Below, in pieces: positions 42,462 through 51,431 of a stretch of DNA of 64,000 bases. The stretch is from Methylohalobius sp964654415 (GTDB lineage Bacteria > Pseudomonadota > Gammaproteobacteria > Methylococcales > Methylothermaceae): NCBI GenBank assembly GCA_964654415.1, contig CAZZIP010000003.1:1-64000 (forward strand). The letters run 5' to 3'. The notes beneath the pieces are model-generated. The model saw nothing but the letters and a program-made list of their open reading frames with translations. It was not told the DNA's origin and ran no database searches. Position numbers and translations under genes: made by a program. Positions within the stretch are counted from its first letter, which is position 1. Every line of letters starts with the position of its first letter.

Positions 42462-43474
42462 ACATCCGCGCGGCTATCGCCAAGCTGCTCGAGCCGACCG
42501 ACCTGAGCGCTGAACAGATGCAGGAGGTCATGGCGCAAATCCTGGCCGGCAAGATCACTCCAGCCCAGACTGCTGGTTTTTTAGTCGCGCTTAGGGCCAA
42601 AGGCGAGAGCGTTGAGGAGATCGTCGCCGCAGCCAAGGTGCTGCGCGAACATGCAGTCGATCTCGAAGTCAGCAGCGATTCCCTGATCGACACTTGCGGT
42701 ACCGGGGGAGATGCCGCAAATACCTTCAACATCTCTACCACGGCGGCTTTCGTAGTAGCGGCGGCTGGCGGCAGAGTGGCCAAGCACGGCAATCGGTCGG
42801 TATCCAGCCGCAGCGGCTCGGCTGACGTGCTCGAGGCAGCTGGGGTCAGGCTGGATTTGACTCCAGCCCAGGTCAAGCACTGTATCGATCGAGTCGGCAT
42901 CGGATTTCTCTATGCCCCTTACCACTACAGCGCGCTTGAACACCTGGCCACAGTGCGGCGGGAGCTTGGGGTCAGGACGCTGTTCAATCTGCTTGGTCCC
43001 CTGCTAAATCCATTGGAGGCCAGGCATCAGCTGTTAGGGGTGTTTGACGCCCGCTATGTGATACCCCTGGCGCGAGTACTTAACCGGCTGGGCAGCCGTC
43101 ATGCCTTGGTGGTTCACGCCGAGGACGGTTTGGATGAGATCAGCCTTGCTGCCCCTACTCAGGTAGCCGAACTTAAGGCAGGAGAAGTAAAAACCTATAC
43201 CATCGCACCGGAACAGTTTGGCTTTTCCCGCGCTCCGCTGAGTGCGATCCAGGTCGATTCCGTCGCTGAAAGCCTTAAGATCATGCGCAGCGTCTTGGCG
43301 GGGGAACCAGGACCAGCCAGCGACATCGTTGCACTCAATGCCGGGGCGGCGATCTATGCTGCCGATTTGGCCGATTCACTGGCCAGCGGCGTGGAGAAAG
43401 CCCGTGCCGTGTTGGCCTGCGGAGCGGGCGTGGAGAAGTTGAATGCCCTGATTGAATGGACCCAAAGCCAATGA
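42458..43474 (+). CDS. trpD: Anthranilate phosphoribosyltransferase
   Basis: A 338-residue enzyme transferring phosphoribose from PRPP to anthranilate. DTCGTGGDAANTFNIST is the PRPP-binding loop, KHGNRSVSSRSGSADVLEAAG binds pyrophosphate and anthranilate, and VVHAEDGLDEI holds the metal-binding Asp/Glu. ATGA overlap with trpG upstream and with trpC downstream. Confidence 0.95.
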   Translation: MNIRAAIAKLLEPTDLSAEQMQEVMAQILAGKITPAQTAGFLVALRAKGESVEEIVAAAKVLREHAVDLEVSSDSLIDTCGTGGDAANTFNISTTAAFVVAAAGGRVAKHGNRSVSSRSGSADVLEAAGVRLDLTPAQVKHCIDRVGIGFLYAPYHYSALEHLATVRRELGVRTLFNLLGPLLNPLEARHQLLGVFDARYVIPLARVLNRLGSRHALVVHAEDGLDEISLAAPTQVAELKAGEVKTYTIAPEQFGFSRAPLSAIQVDSVAESLKIMRSVLAGEPGPASDIVALNAGAAIYAADLADSLASGVEKARAVLACGAGVEKLNALIEWTQSQ

Positions 43475-44268
43475 ACAATTCCAACATCCTGCAACGAATC
43501 TTGGCTACTAAGCGCGAAGAGGTCAGCCAGCGTAAACAGCGCGTTCCCCTGTCTGAGATGCGCCAGTTAGCCGACTCCCAGCCTTCCCCTTTGGATTTTC
43601 GGGGGGCTTTGCAAAGGCGGGTGGCGAATGGCCAGCCGGCGGTGATCGCCGAGATCAAAAAAGCCTCGCCGAGCCAGGGGGTGATCCGGGAAGCTTTTGA
43701 TCCGCGCGAGATCGCCGTAAGCTATGCCAAAGGGGGGGCAACGTGCCTTTCAGTGTTGACCGACAAACATTATTTCCAGGGCTGCGAGGCTTACCTCGAA
43801 CTGGCTAAACAAACTGCAGGGCTTCCTACCCTGCGCAAGGATTTTCTCATCGACCCTTACCAAGTCTATGAGGCGCGAGCCATCCAAGCTGACGCGATCC
43901 TGTTGATCGCAGCGGCTTTGGATGGTCCTCGGCTTAAGGACCTGAGTCAACTGGCAGTGGAGCTCTCGCTGGCAGTGTTGGTGGAGGTGCACGATGCCGA
44001 TGAACTGGAACAAGCCTTGCTTCTAGAAGACGCCATTTTGGGTATCAACAACCGTAACTTAAGGACTTTCCAAGTTTCCTTGGAAAACACTTTGAACCTT
44101 TTACCTTTGATTCCAGAGGGTCGGTTAGTGGTCACCGAAAGCGGCATCCACACGCCTGAGGATGTAGTTAAAATGCGTGCCCTGGGAGTACACGCCTTTT
44201 TAGTGGGCGAAGCGTTCATGCGGGCGGAAAATCCAGGAGAATGCCTTAGGCGGTTGTTTTACTCGTGA
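43471..44268 (+). CDS. trpC: Indole-3-glycerol phosphate synthase
   Basis: A 265-residue TIM-barrel enzyme closing the indole ring. ILATKREEV, VIAEIKKASPSQGVI (catalytic Lys), LRKDFLIDPYQVYEARA, LVEVHDADELEQAL and GINNRNLRTFQV are all present, as is ESGIHTPEDV. ATG 43471 overlapping the trpD stop follows the ATGA pattern of the operon; a Met 15 bp earlier is unlikely. TrpF, TrpB and TrpA are not in the window. It overlaps the convergent GT2 gene by 10 bp. Confidence 0.94.
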   Translation: MNNSNILQRILATKREEVSQRKQRVPLSEMRQLADSQPSPLDFRGALQRRVANGQPAVIAEIKKASPSQGVIREAFDPREIAVSYAKGGATCLSVLTDKHYFQGCEAYLELAKQTAGLPTLRKDFLIDPYQVYEARAIQADAILLIAAALDGPRLKDLSQLAVELSLAVLVEVHDADELEQALLLEDAILGINNRNLRTFQVSLENTLNLLPLIPEGRLVVTESGIHTPEDVVKMRALGVHAFLVGEAFMRAENPGECLRRLFYS

Positions 44269-45119
44269 AGCCGATAATGCAAAGAAGATATCTGTTCGGA
44301 AATGATCCCCATCAGGAAGATGAACAACGACCCTAAAAACAGGATCACCGACATATTGGTCAAGCGCCCCCATATGAAAAAGGTATAGGCATAGTAGATC
44401 AAGCCAGTGGCGAAGGTGAAAGCTGAAACCGGCAGGAACAGACGCATGGGGGAGAACAAGGCGCCGATCTTGAAGATGATGACGAAAAAACGAATGCCAT
44501 CGCGCAGTAGCCGGATGTGGCTGCGGCTGTCCTGATGACGCTGGCGCGCCCGGATAGGGACATAAGCAACCGGGAAGCCGGCGCGGAAGAAAGCCATCGT
44601 GCTGGTGGTGGGATAGGAAAAACCATTGGGAAGCAGATACAGGAATTTGCGGAAACATTTGGCATCGGCGGCGCGAAATCCAGAAGTCAGGTCCTCGATC
44701 CGGTAGCCAGTCATCGCCGAGGCGAGGCGATTGTAGATCTGGTTGGCAAGCCGCCTCCCCAGGGAGGAATGAGTATCGGCCTGCCTGGCTCCGACCACCA
44801 TCTTATAGCCTTGAGAAAAGGCCTCAAGTAACCGAGGGATATCCTTGGGATCGTGTTGGCCGTCGGCATCCATGAAGACCAAAATTTCGCCGTGGGCGGC
44901 GCGTGCCCCGTTTTTGACCGCCGCACCGTTGCCCATGGTGTAAGGGTGGCGGATGACGCGTGCGCCTAAAGTTTCAGCTAACTCGCCAGTGCCGTCGCTG
45001 GAGCCATCGTCGACGACCAAGATCTCGGCTTCTGGCAGCAACTGCCGGAGGTAGGGAATGAGAGAAGGTAAGGAGACCGCTTCGTTTTTGGCTGGAAGGA
45101 TGACAGAGATACTAGGCAT
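44259..45119 (-). CDS. Glycosyltransferase family 2 with C-terminal membrane segments (DPM/ArnC-like)
   Basis: A 286-residue protein. The GT-A domain shows ISVILPAKNEAVSLPSLIPYL, ILVVDDGSSDGTGELAETLG, MGNGAAVKNGARAAHGE and the metal motif FMDADGQHDPKDI, with DLTSGFRA further on. Two hydrophobic segments (about 220-240 and 252-275) end the protein, as in the polyprenyl-phosphate mannosyl/glucosyltransferases. It should transfer a sugar from a nucleotide donor to a polyprenyl phosphate at the inner membrane. Its upstream region contains the FNR box. It overlaps trpC by 10 bp. Confidence 0.86.
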   Translation of the reverse strand: MPSISVILPAKNEAVSLPSLIPYLRQLLPEAEILVVDDGSSDGTGELAETLGARVIRHPYTMGNGAAVKNGARAAHGEILVFMDADGQHDPKDIPRLLEAFSQGYKMVVGARQADTHSSLGRRLANQIYNRLASAMTGYRIEDLTSGFRAADAKCFRKFLYLLPNGFSYPTTSTMAFFRAGFPVAYVPIRARQRHQDSRSHIRLLRDGIRFFVIIFKIGALFSPMRLFLPVSAFTFATGLIYYAYTFFIWGRLTNMSVILFLGSLFIFLMGIISEQISSLHYRLHE

Positions 45120-45214
45120 TGGCTATGCGTCCTTGAATTTAAGCTTTTGCTGTGATTATAGCCAAGACGGTGAAATTGATCGTTTCTCGATAAAGCGATC
45201 AATGCAAATCGGGT

Positions 45215-45257
45215 TTGATCGGGATCAAAACGATCAAGGGTAGAGATGCGGTATATT
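45215..45257 (+). promoter_or_regulatory. FNR/ANR-box promoter (class II geometry)
   Basis: TTGAT-CGGG-ATCAA at 45215-45228 is an exact match to the FNR/ANR consensus TTGAT-N4-ATCAA, centred at 45221.5. A -10 element TATATT lies at 45252-45257, predicting a start near 45263-45264, so the box is centred close to -41.5, the class II activator position. There is no good -35 hexamer, as expected of an activator-dependent promoter. Extra half-sites (TTGAT at 45176, ATCAA at 45198 and 45233) surround it. An oxygen-responsive plus-strand transcript towards nqrA is predicted; an effect on the divergent GT2 gene is also possible. Confidence 0.75.
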
Positions 45258-45262
45258 CTTAC

Positions 45263-45323
45263 CGATCTTAGCCATTTATCCTCTGGGAAGGGTGTTTGAG
45301 CGGGTAGCCCCCGCTCTTTTTTT
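45263..45323 (+). ncRNA. Candidate FNR-dependent short RNA or attenuated nqr leader
   Basis: A plus-strand transcript from the FNR-box promoter would reach a strong intrinsic terminator after about 60 nt. The segment holds no open frame, has a single-stranded C-rich stretch (ATCCTCT at 45278-45284) that could pair with GAGG-type ribosome sites, and ends in the terminator stem. This has the layout of FNR-activated small RNAs such as FnrS. The other reading is a conditional leader of nqrA, whose ATG lies 137 bp downstream. The gap 45120-45459 (340 bp) contains these elements and no gene. Confidence 0.5.
45298..45323 (+). terminator. Rho-independent terminator upstream of nqrA
   Basis: GAGCGGG (45298-45304) pairs with CCCGCTC (45310-45316) over TAGCC and is followed by seven T residues. 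No plus-strand protein gene ends here; trpC stops more than 1 kb upstream and the GT2 gene between is on the other strand, so the terminator must belong to a short transcript or act as an attenuator. Confidence 0.88.
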
Positions 45324-45459
45324 ATCCCTTAATGCGTTGTCCAGCCAGGCGTTTTATGCTCTAATACTAAGCGTTTTGCCTCGGGCATCTTAGAGCGGGG
45401 CAGACTCTCGCTTTTGCTATCGATCCATCCAGTTTTTGTGGACGTGGAATCTAAAACCT

Positions 45460-46821
45460 ATGGTGATAAAAATCAAAAAAGGATTGGACCTGCCCATTGC
45501 AGGCAAACCCGAACAAAAAATTTTCGAAGATGGGGGCAAAGTGAAATCGGTGGCCGTCATCGGTCAGGATTTTCATGGTCTTCGGCCTTCGCTTCAGGTC
45601 CAAGAGGGTGACCGCGTCAAGTTGGGACAGTCGCTATTTGTCGACAAGAAGTATCCCGAGATCAAATACACCTCTCCAGGCTGTGGAACAGTCAAAGCGA
45701 TTAACCGTGGGGCGCGCCGGGCGCTATTGTCGGTAGTGATCGAGCTGGAAGGAGACGAGGAGGAAAGCTTTGCCAGTTATCCTGCCTCCGGTTTGGAAGA
45801 TTTAACCCCGGACCAGGTCAAACAAAACCTCCTGGATTCTGGACTTTGGACGCGCCTGCGCACCCGCCCTTACAGCAAGGTGCCTACTCCAGATTCGCAG
45901 CCGCGTGCTATTTTTGTGACGGCAATCGATACCAATCCTTTGGCAGCCGATCCGACGGTAGTATTGGCCGAAAGGATTGAAGATTTCCGGAACGGTCTTA
46001 AAGTGATTTCTCATCTAACGCCGGGCAAGGTGTTCGTGTGCTGTTCGGCCAAAAGCGACGGGTTTCCCGCGGTCGATGGGGAAAAAGTAGAAGTAGTCGC
46101 TTTCGATGGGCCCCACCCAGCGGGTCTTCCTGGCACCCATATCCATTTCCTGGAACCTGTCAGCGCCAACAAAACCGTTTGGTATCTGGATTATCAATCC
46201 GTCCTGGCCATCGGGGCGTTGTTTGTGACCGGCCGCTTGAACGTCGAGAAGGTCATTTCTCTAGCCGGGCCGGTAGTCAAGCGTCCGCGTCTGATCCGGA
46301 CTCGGGTCGGCGCCAACTTAGAAGAGCTGACGGCAGGCGAGGTGGAATGTCAAGGTCCCTATCGGGTTATCTCCGGTTCGGTGCTCAATGGCCGAAAAGC
46401 CCAGGGTTGGGCAGGGTTCCTTGGGAATTATCACAACCAGGTGACGGTGCTCGAGGAATACTGCCAGCGCGAATTGTTCGGTTGGATCGAAATGAAAGGC
46501 GCCGAACACAAATTTTCCATCCTGGACGTCTTTTTGCTTCGCCGCCAAAAACCTAAAGAGTACAAATTGACCACAGCTTTGTGTGGCAGTCCCCGCGCCA
46601 TTATCCCCATCGGCGTGTACGAGAAGGTGATGCCGCTCGATATTCTACCGACCCAACTCCTGCGGGCGCTGGTTATCGGGGATACCGACACCGCCCAGGC
46701 ATTGGGGTGCCTGGAACTCGACGAGGAAGATCTGGCGCTTTGCACGTTCGTCGATCCCGGCAAACACAACTTCGGCCCGGTCCTTAGAAGAAACTTAACC
46801 CAAATCGAGAAGGAAGGCTGA
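45460..46821 (+). CDS. nqrA: Na+-translocating NADH:quinone reductase subunit A
   Basis: A 453-residue peripheral NQR subunit. It begins MVIKIKKGLDLPIAGKP, the conserved NqrA N-terminus, and includes VKSVAVIGQDFHGLRP, PCGTVKAINRG-type lipoyl-like segment and the C-terminal DLALCTFVDPGKHNFGP. NQR oxidises NADH and pumps Na+ at the inner membrane. I take ATG 45460; the frame's earlier start at 45436 adds non-family residues. Its stop overlaps nqrB (TGATG). Regulation may involve the FNR box and terminator upstream. Confidence 0.95.
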   Translation: MVIKIKKGLDLPIAGKPEQKIFEDGGKVKSVAVIGQDFHGLRPSLQVQEGDRVKLGQSLFVDKKYPEIKYTSPGCGTVKAINRGARRALLSVVIELEGDEEESFASYPASGLEDLTPDQVKQNLLDSGLWTRLRTRPYSKVPTPDSQPRAIFVTAIDTNPLAADPTVVLAERIEDFRNGLKVISHLTPGKVFVCCSAKSDGFPAVDGEKVEVVAFDGPHPAGLPGTHIHFLEPVSANKTVWYLDYQSVLAIGALFVTGRLNVEKVISLAGPVVKRPRLIRTRVGANLEELTAGEVECQGPYRVISGSVLNGRKAQGWAGFLGNYHNQVTVLEEYCQRELFGWIEMKGAEHKFSILDVFLLRRQKPKEYKLTTALCGSPRAIIPIGVYEKVMPLDILPTQLLRALVIGDTDTAQALGCLELDEEDLALCTFVDPGKHNFGPVLRRNLTQIEKEG

Positions 46822-48026
46822 TGTCCAAGTTAAGAACGTTCTTAGATCGAATTCATCCTCTGTTCGCTAAAGGGGGGCGGTACGAGAAGCTGTACCCGCT
46901 CTATGAAATGGTGGATACGTTTCTCTATTGGCCGGCGGACGTTACGCCAAATCCGGTCCACGTGCGCGATGCCCTGGACTTAAAGCGGGTGATGGTCTAT
47001 GTCTGGCTGGCGACCTTTCCGGCGATCTTCGTCGCCCTGTACAACACCGGCTATCAGGCCAATCAGGCGATGCAGGCGCTGGGGGTGGAGACCATCCCCA
47101 ACTGGCGCGGCGCAATCATGGACTGGTTCGGCTACAATCCGGCCAACCCCATCTCCTGCTTGATGCACGGGGCGCTGTATTTCTTTCCCGTTTACATCGT
47201 CACCTTTGTGGTCGGGGGGATATGGGAAGCTTTGTTCGCCGTGGTGCGCAAACACGAGATCAACGAAGGCTTCTTCGTCACCTCGATCTTGTTTGCCTTG
47301 TCTTTGCCGCCTGCCATTCCGCTTTGGCAGGTAGCGCTAGGCATCAGCTTCGGGGTAGTTCTCGGCAAGGAAGTCTACGGCGGGACCGGCAAGAACTTTT
47401 TGAACCCTGCCTTGACCGGAAGAGCGTTTTTGTTTTTTGCCTATCCTGGCTACATGACGGGAGATTCAGTTTGGACTGCGGTAGACGGCTATAGCGCAGC
47501 TACTCCCTTGGCGCTGGGTGCAGAAGGGGGGGTAGAGGCGATCCGGGCGGCAGGCTATAGCTGGGCCCAGAGCTTCTTTGGTTTCATACCTGGATCCATG
47601 GGTGAGACCTCGACGCTGGCCATCCTGCTCGGGGCGATTTTCTTGCTTTATACCGGTGTTGCTAGTTATCGGATCATGGCCGGGGTGCTGATTGGGGTGA
47701 TCGCTACTTCGATTTTGTTCAACCTCATCGGCAGTGCGACCAATCCGATGTTTTCGCTCCCCTGGTACTGGCATCTGACCTTAGGAGGGCTGGCGTTCGC
47801 CACGGTCTTTATGGCTACCGACCCGGTCAGTGCGGCGATGACCGATACCGGGCGCTGGATCTTCGGTATTCTGATCGGGGTAATGACCGTCTTGATTCGG
47901 GTGGTGAATCCGGCCTTCCCGGAAGGGGCGATGCTGGCGGTATTGTTTGCCAACATTTTTGCCCCGCTCATCGACTATTTTGTAGTTCAAGCTAATATCC
48001 GCCGAAGGATCAAACGCAATGTCTGA
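46821..48026 (+). CDS. nqrB: Na+-NQR subunit B
   Basis: A 401-residue membrane subunit with about ten hydrophobic helices. The covalent FMN site is Thr228 in DGYSAATPLA; the usual motif is SGAT, here SAAT, a mild deviation. GKEVYGGTGKNFLNPALTGRAFLFFAYP and FMATDPVSAAMTDTGRW are conserved. It holds FMN and riboflavin and contributes to the Na+ path. TGATG overlap with nqrA; its end overlaps nqrC by 8 bp. Confidence 0.95.
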   Translation: MSKLRTFLDRIHPLFAKGGRYEKLYPLYEMVDTFLYWPADVTPNPVHVRDALDLKRVMVYVWLATFPAIFVALYNTGYQANQAMQALGVETIPNWRGAIMDWFGYNPANPISCLMHGALYFFPVYIVTFVVGGIWEALFAVVRKHEINEGFFVTSILFALSLPPAIPLWQVALGISFGVVLGKEVYGGTGKNFLNPALTGRAFLFFAYPGYMTGDSVWTAVDGYSAATPLALGAEGGVEAIRAAGYSWAQSFFGFIPGSMGETSTLAILLGAIFLLYTGVASYRIMAGVLIGVIATSILFNLIGSATNPMFSLPWYWHLTLGGLAFATVFMATDPVSAAMTDTGRWIFGILIGVMTVLIRVVNPAFPEGAMLAVLFANIFAPLIDYFVVQANIRRRIKRNV

Positions 48027-48879
48027 TAATATCAACCCGACGATACAAGCAAGCAGCGCTTTTAAGGTCTGGCGCGAGCGGGCTCAAGCCTACGCGGAAA
48101 GGATTCTATCGCTTCCTAACGATAGCTTCGAGAAAACTCTAGCGGTGGCGTTCTGGCTGTGCCTGGTCTGTGCCGTGTTGGTGGCTTTTTCTGCAGTGGC
48201 GTTAAAGCCTTTGCAGGAAGGCAACAAGGCCGCTGACATGCGGCGCAACATCCTCGAAGTAGTCGGCTTATGGCAGGAAGGCCTAGACATTAATGAAGCC
48301 TTCAAGCGCTTTGAGGTCAAGGTGGTCGATCTTAAGACCGGAGAGATTGCCCAAAACATAGATCCTAACACCTATGACATGCGCAAGGCAGCCAAGGACC
48401 TAAAGCTCAGCGAGCCGCTGCCACGGGACAAGGACATCGCTTCGATCAAGCGCAAGCCGAAGTATGCGACGGTTTATTTCCTCAAAGGCGAGAACGGCAA
48501 GCTGGAAGCTTTGGTCTTACCGGTGTGGGGGTATGGGCTTTGGTCCACGATGTACGGCTTTCTGGCGCTGGAGCCGGACTGCAACACGGTAATCGGGATC
48601 AACTTTTACGATCAAAAGGAAACCCCGGGGCTGGGAGGCGAGGTGGTCAATCCCAATTGGCGCGCGCTGTGGAAAGGCAAGAAAATTTATGACCAATCCG
48701 GCGCACCGGTGTTGCGTTTGGTCAAGGGGAGCGTAAATCCAGGCCAGTCTGGGGCCGAGTCTCTGGTCGACGGTCTTGCAGGCGCTACTTTGACCAGCAA
48801 CGGAGTCAGCAACTTGATTCGTTTTTGGTTTGGCGAGGAGGGGTACAAACCTTTCTTGACCAAGCTTTGCGGAAAGTGA
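48019..48879 (+). CDS. nqrC: Na+-NQR subunit C
   Basis: A 286-residue protein with one N-terminal membrane helix (about 43-63) and a periplasmic FMN-binding domain. The ApbE target site is Thr257 in DGLAGATLTS (251-260). GFLALEPDCNTVIGINFYDQKETPGLGGEV is the conserved FMN-domain core. About 30 residues before the helix make it slightly longer than Vibrio NqrC. FMN attachment needs the ApbE protein encoded at the operon's end. Confidence 0.95.
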   Translation: MSDNINPTIQASSAFKVWRERAQAYAERILSLPNDSFEKTLAVAFWLCLVCAVLVAFSAVALKPLQEGNKAADMRRNILEVVGLWQEGLDINEAFKRFEVKVVDLKTGEIAQNIDPNTYDMRKAAKDLKLSEPLPRDKDIASIKRKPKYATVYFLKGENGKLEALVLPVWGYGLWSTMYGFLALEPDCNTVIGINFYDQKETPGLGGEVVNPNWRALWKGKKIYDQSGAPVLRLVKGSVNPGQSGAESLVDGLAGATLTSNGVSNLIRFWFGEEGYKPFLTKLCGK

Positions 48880-48890
48880 AGGAGGCTAGT

Positions 48891-49583
48891 ATGAGCGACG
48901 AAGTATTAGAAGCTGAAGAATTCGAGTTCGAAAAGATCAAGCCGGTGCTGGTCGATCCTCTGATCGACAACAACCCTATCATCCTCCAGGTGTTGGGAAT
49001 CTGTTCGGCGCTGGCGGTCACTTCCCAAATGGCCACGGCGCTAATCATGAGCATTGCGTTGACTTCGGTGGTGGCTTGTTCCAACGCAGCGATTGCCTTG
49101 GTTCGCAACCATACCCCGGCGAGCATCCGCATCATCGTGCAGATGACCATTATCGCTTCGCTGGTGATCGTGGTGGATCAAATCTTAAAGGCCTTTGCTT
49201 ACGACATTAGCAAGCAATTGTCGGTCTTCGTCGGTTTGATCATCACCAACTGTATTGTGATGGGACGGGCAGAGGCTTATGCGATGCAGAATCCCCCCAT
49301 ACCCAGTTTCTTCGACGGGCTTGGAAACGGCTTGGGGTACAGCCTGATCTTGATGACAGTAGCCGTCATCCGCGAGTTGTTCGGTTCCGGCAGCTTATTC
49401 GGCGCGGAAATTCTACCCCTGATCAAGAACGGTGGCTGGTATGAGCCTAACGGTCTTCTGTTGTTGCCGCCTAGCGCCTTCTTCATCATCGGGCTTTTGA
49501 TCTGGGCGGTGAGGACCTGGAAGCCGAAACAGCGGGAGGTGCCAGAATTCAAAATCCTACCAGCCCATGGGGAGGTGGCGTGA
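48891..49583 (+). CDS. nqrD: Na+-NQR subunit D
   Basis: A 230-residue membrane protein with six helices. The N-terminus is extended by an acidic segment (LEAEEFEFEKI) before the core PVLVDPLIDNNPIILQVLGICSALAVT. ITNCIVMGRAEAYAM and PSFFDGLGNGLGYSLIL are family hallmarks; the Cys in TNCIVMGR is part of the conserved NqrD/NqrE intramembrane iron-sulfur site. GGAGG precedes the ATG at 48891. Its stop overlaps nqrE as TGATG. Confidence 0.95.
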   Translation: MSDEVLEAEEFEFEKIKPVLVDPLIDNNPIILQVLGICSALAVTSQMATALIMSIALTSVVACSNAAIALVRNHTPASIRIIVQMTIIASLVIVVDQILKAFAYDISKQLSVFVGLIITNCIVMGRAEAYAMQNPPIPSFFDGLGNGLGYSLILMTVAVIRELFGSGSLFGAEILPLIKNGGWYEPNGLLLLPPSAFFIIGLLIWAVRTWKPKQREVPEFKILPAHGEVA

Positions 49584-50191
49584 TGGAAGCCTTGATTAGC
49601 TTGTTTGTCAAATCGGTTTTCATAGAAAATTTGGCTTTGGCTTTTTTCCTGGGGATGTGTACCTTCCTGGCGGTTTCTAAAAAGATAGGCACAGCCATCG
49701 GTTTAGGAATTGCGGTGATGGTGGTTCAAACGCTCACAGTGCCAGCCAACCACTTAATCCACGCTTACCTTCTCAAGGAGGGAGCGCTGGCTTGGGCCGG
49801 ATTGCAAGACGTAGACTTGAGTTTTCTAACCTTTCTCGCCAGTATTGGGGTGATTGCTGCCATCGTCCAGATTCTGGAGATGGTACTCGACAGATTTTTC
49901 CCGGCTCTCTATTACGCGCTGGGAATTTTTCTGCCTTTGATCACCGTCAACTGCGCCATCTTGGGAGGCAGCTTGTTCATGATCGAGCGCGACTACAACC
50001 TAGCCGAGAGCGTGGTTTACGGCATTGGCAGTGGTTTCGGTTGGGCGTTGGCGATTACTGCCATGGCCGCAGTGCGGGAAAAATTAAAATACAGCGATGT
50101 GCCGGCTGGACTTCAGGGGCTCGGCATTACCTTTATCACCGCGGGCCTTATGTCGTTAGGATTCATGGCGTTCTCAGGGATTCAGCTCTAA
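49583..50191 (+). CDS. nqrE: Na+-NQR subunit E
   Basis: A 202-residue, six-helix partner of NqrD in inverted topology. FVKSVFIENLALAFFLGMCTFLAVSKK and ITVNCAILGGSLFMIERDYN carry the conserved Cys residues, and AVREKLKYSDVPAGLQGLGITFI is typical. ATG 49583 lies in the TGATG overlap with nqrD; a GTG just before it is not needed. Confidence 0.95.
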   Translation: MEALISLFVKSVFIENLALAFFLGMCTFLAVSKKIGTAIGLGIAVMVVQTLTVPANHLIHAYLLKEGALAWAGLQDVDLSFLTFLASIGVIAAIVQILEMVLDRFFPALYYALGIFLPLITVNCAILGGSLFMIERDYNLAESVVYGIGSGFGWALAITAMAAVREKLKYSDVPAGLQGLGITFITAGLMSLGFMAFSGIQL

Positions 50192-50213
50192 CCTAGAGTG
50201 GATTGAAATAAAC

Positions 50214-51431
50214 ATGTTAGAGATTATTTTAGGCGTTATCTTTTTCACGCTCATCGTCATCGCCCTGGTGATGATGATCCTATGGGCCAAGTCCAAACTG
50301 GTTCCGCAAGGCGAAGTAGAAATCGTCATCAACGACCAAAAGACCATCAAAACCCCAGTTGGCTCCAAGCTCTTGATGGCGCTTGCGAATAACCACTTGT
50401 TCGTCTCTTCCGCTTGTGGTGGGGGAGGAACCTGTGGCCAGTGTCGGGTGAAGGTGATCGAGGGAGGCGGGGAGCTTTTGCCCACCGAAGCCAGCCATAT
50501 CAGCAAGCGCGAAGCTAAAGAAGGCGCACGGTTGTCTTGCCAGGTGACGGTCAAACAGCCGATGAAGATCGAAGTGCCTGAGGAGGTGTTCGGGGTCAAG
50601 AAGTGGCAATGCACCGTGCGCTCCAACCGTAACGTGGCGACCTTTATCAAGGAATTGGTTTTGGATCTGCCGCCTGGGGAAACCTTAGATTTTCGCGCCG
50701 GTGGGTATATCCAGATCGAGTGCCCGCCGCATCATGTCAAATTCTCCGATTTCGACATCGATGAGGAATATCGCGCTGATTGGGACAAATACGATCTGTG
50801 GAAGCTCGAATCGAAGGTGGACGAGCCGGTGTTTCGAGCTTACTCGATGGCCAACTTCCCGCTGGAAAATACCATCGTCATGCTCAACGTGCGCATTGCT
50901 ACCCCTCCGCCAGGGCTAGACGTACCGCCAGGGAAGATGTCCTCGTATATCTTCAGCCTTAAGCCGGGAGACAAAGTAACCATCTCCGGGCCGTTCGGAG
51001 AATTCTTCGCCCGTGAGACCGACAACGAGATGGTCTTCGTTGGCGGCGGGGCTGGGATGGCGCCGATGCGTTCTCATATTTTCGATCAGTTGATCCGGTT
51101 AAAATCCAAGCGCAAGATGACCTTCTGGTACGGCGCCAGGAGCTTGCGCGAGGCGTTCTACATAGATCATTTCGATAAATTACAAGCGGAAAATGAAAAT
51201 TTCCGCTGGTTCCTGGCGCTGTCTGAACCTAAGCCGGAGGATAACTGGACGGGCTTTACCGGTTTCATCCACGAGGTGTTGTACGAGAACTATCTCAAGG
51301 ATCATCCGGCTCCTGAGGACTGTGAGTATTACCTGTGCGGTCCACCGGTGATGAATGCCGCAGTGATCAAGATGTTGGAGGATCTGGGTGTCGAACGAGA
51401 AAACATCATGCTGGATGACTTCGGAGGCTAA
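50214..51431 (+). CDS. nqrF: Na+-NQR subunit F (NADH dehydrogenase, 2Fe-2S and FAD)
   Basis: A 405-residue entry subunit. One N-terminal helix is followed by a ferredoxin domain with C-x5-C-x2-C in SACGGGGTCGQCRV and the fourth Cys in RLSCQVTV, an FAD domain with RAYSMANFP, and an NADH domain with VGGGAGMAPMRSH and the C-terminal YYLCGPPVMNAAVI. It takes hydride from NADH and feeds electrons through the 2Fe-2S centre into NqrD/E. The apbE frame begins inside its end. Confidence 0.96.
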   Translation: MLEIILGVIFFTLIVIALVMMILWAKSKLVPQGEVEIVINDQKTIKTPVGSKLLMALANNHLFVSSACGGGGTCGQCRVKVIEGGGELLPTEASHISKREAKEGARLSCQVTVKQPMKIEVPEEVFGVKKWQCTVRSNRNVATFIKELVLDLPPGETLDFRAGGYIQIECPPHHVKFSDFDIDEEYRADWDKYDLWKLESKVDEPVFRAYSMANFPLENTIVMLNVRIATPPPGLDVPPGKMSSYIFSLKPGDKVTISGPFGEFFARETDNEMVFVGGGAGMAPMRSHIFDQLIRLKSKRKMTFWYGARSLREAFYIDHFDKLQAENENFRWFLALSEPKPEDNWTGFTGFIHEVLYENYLKDHPAPEDCEYYLCGPPVMNAAVIKMLEDLGVERENIMLDDFGG

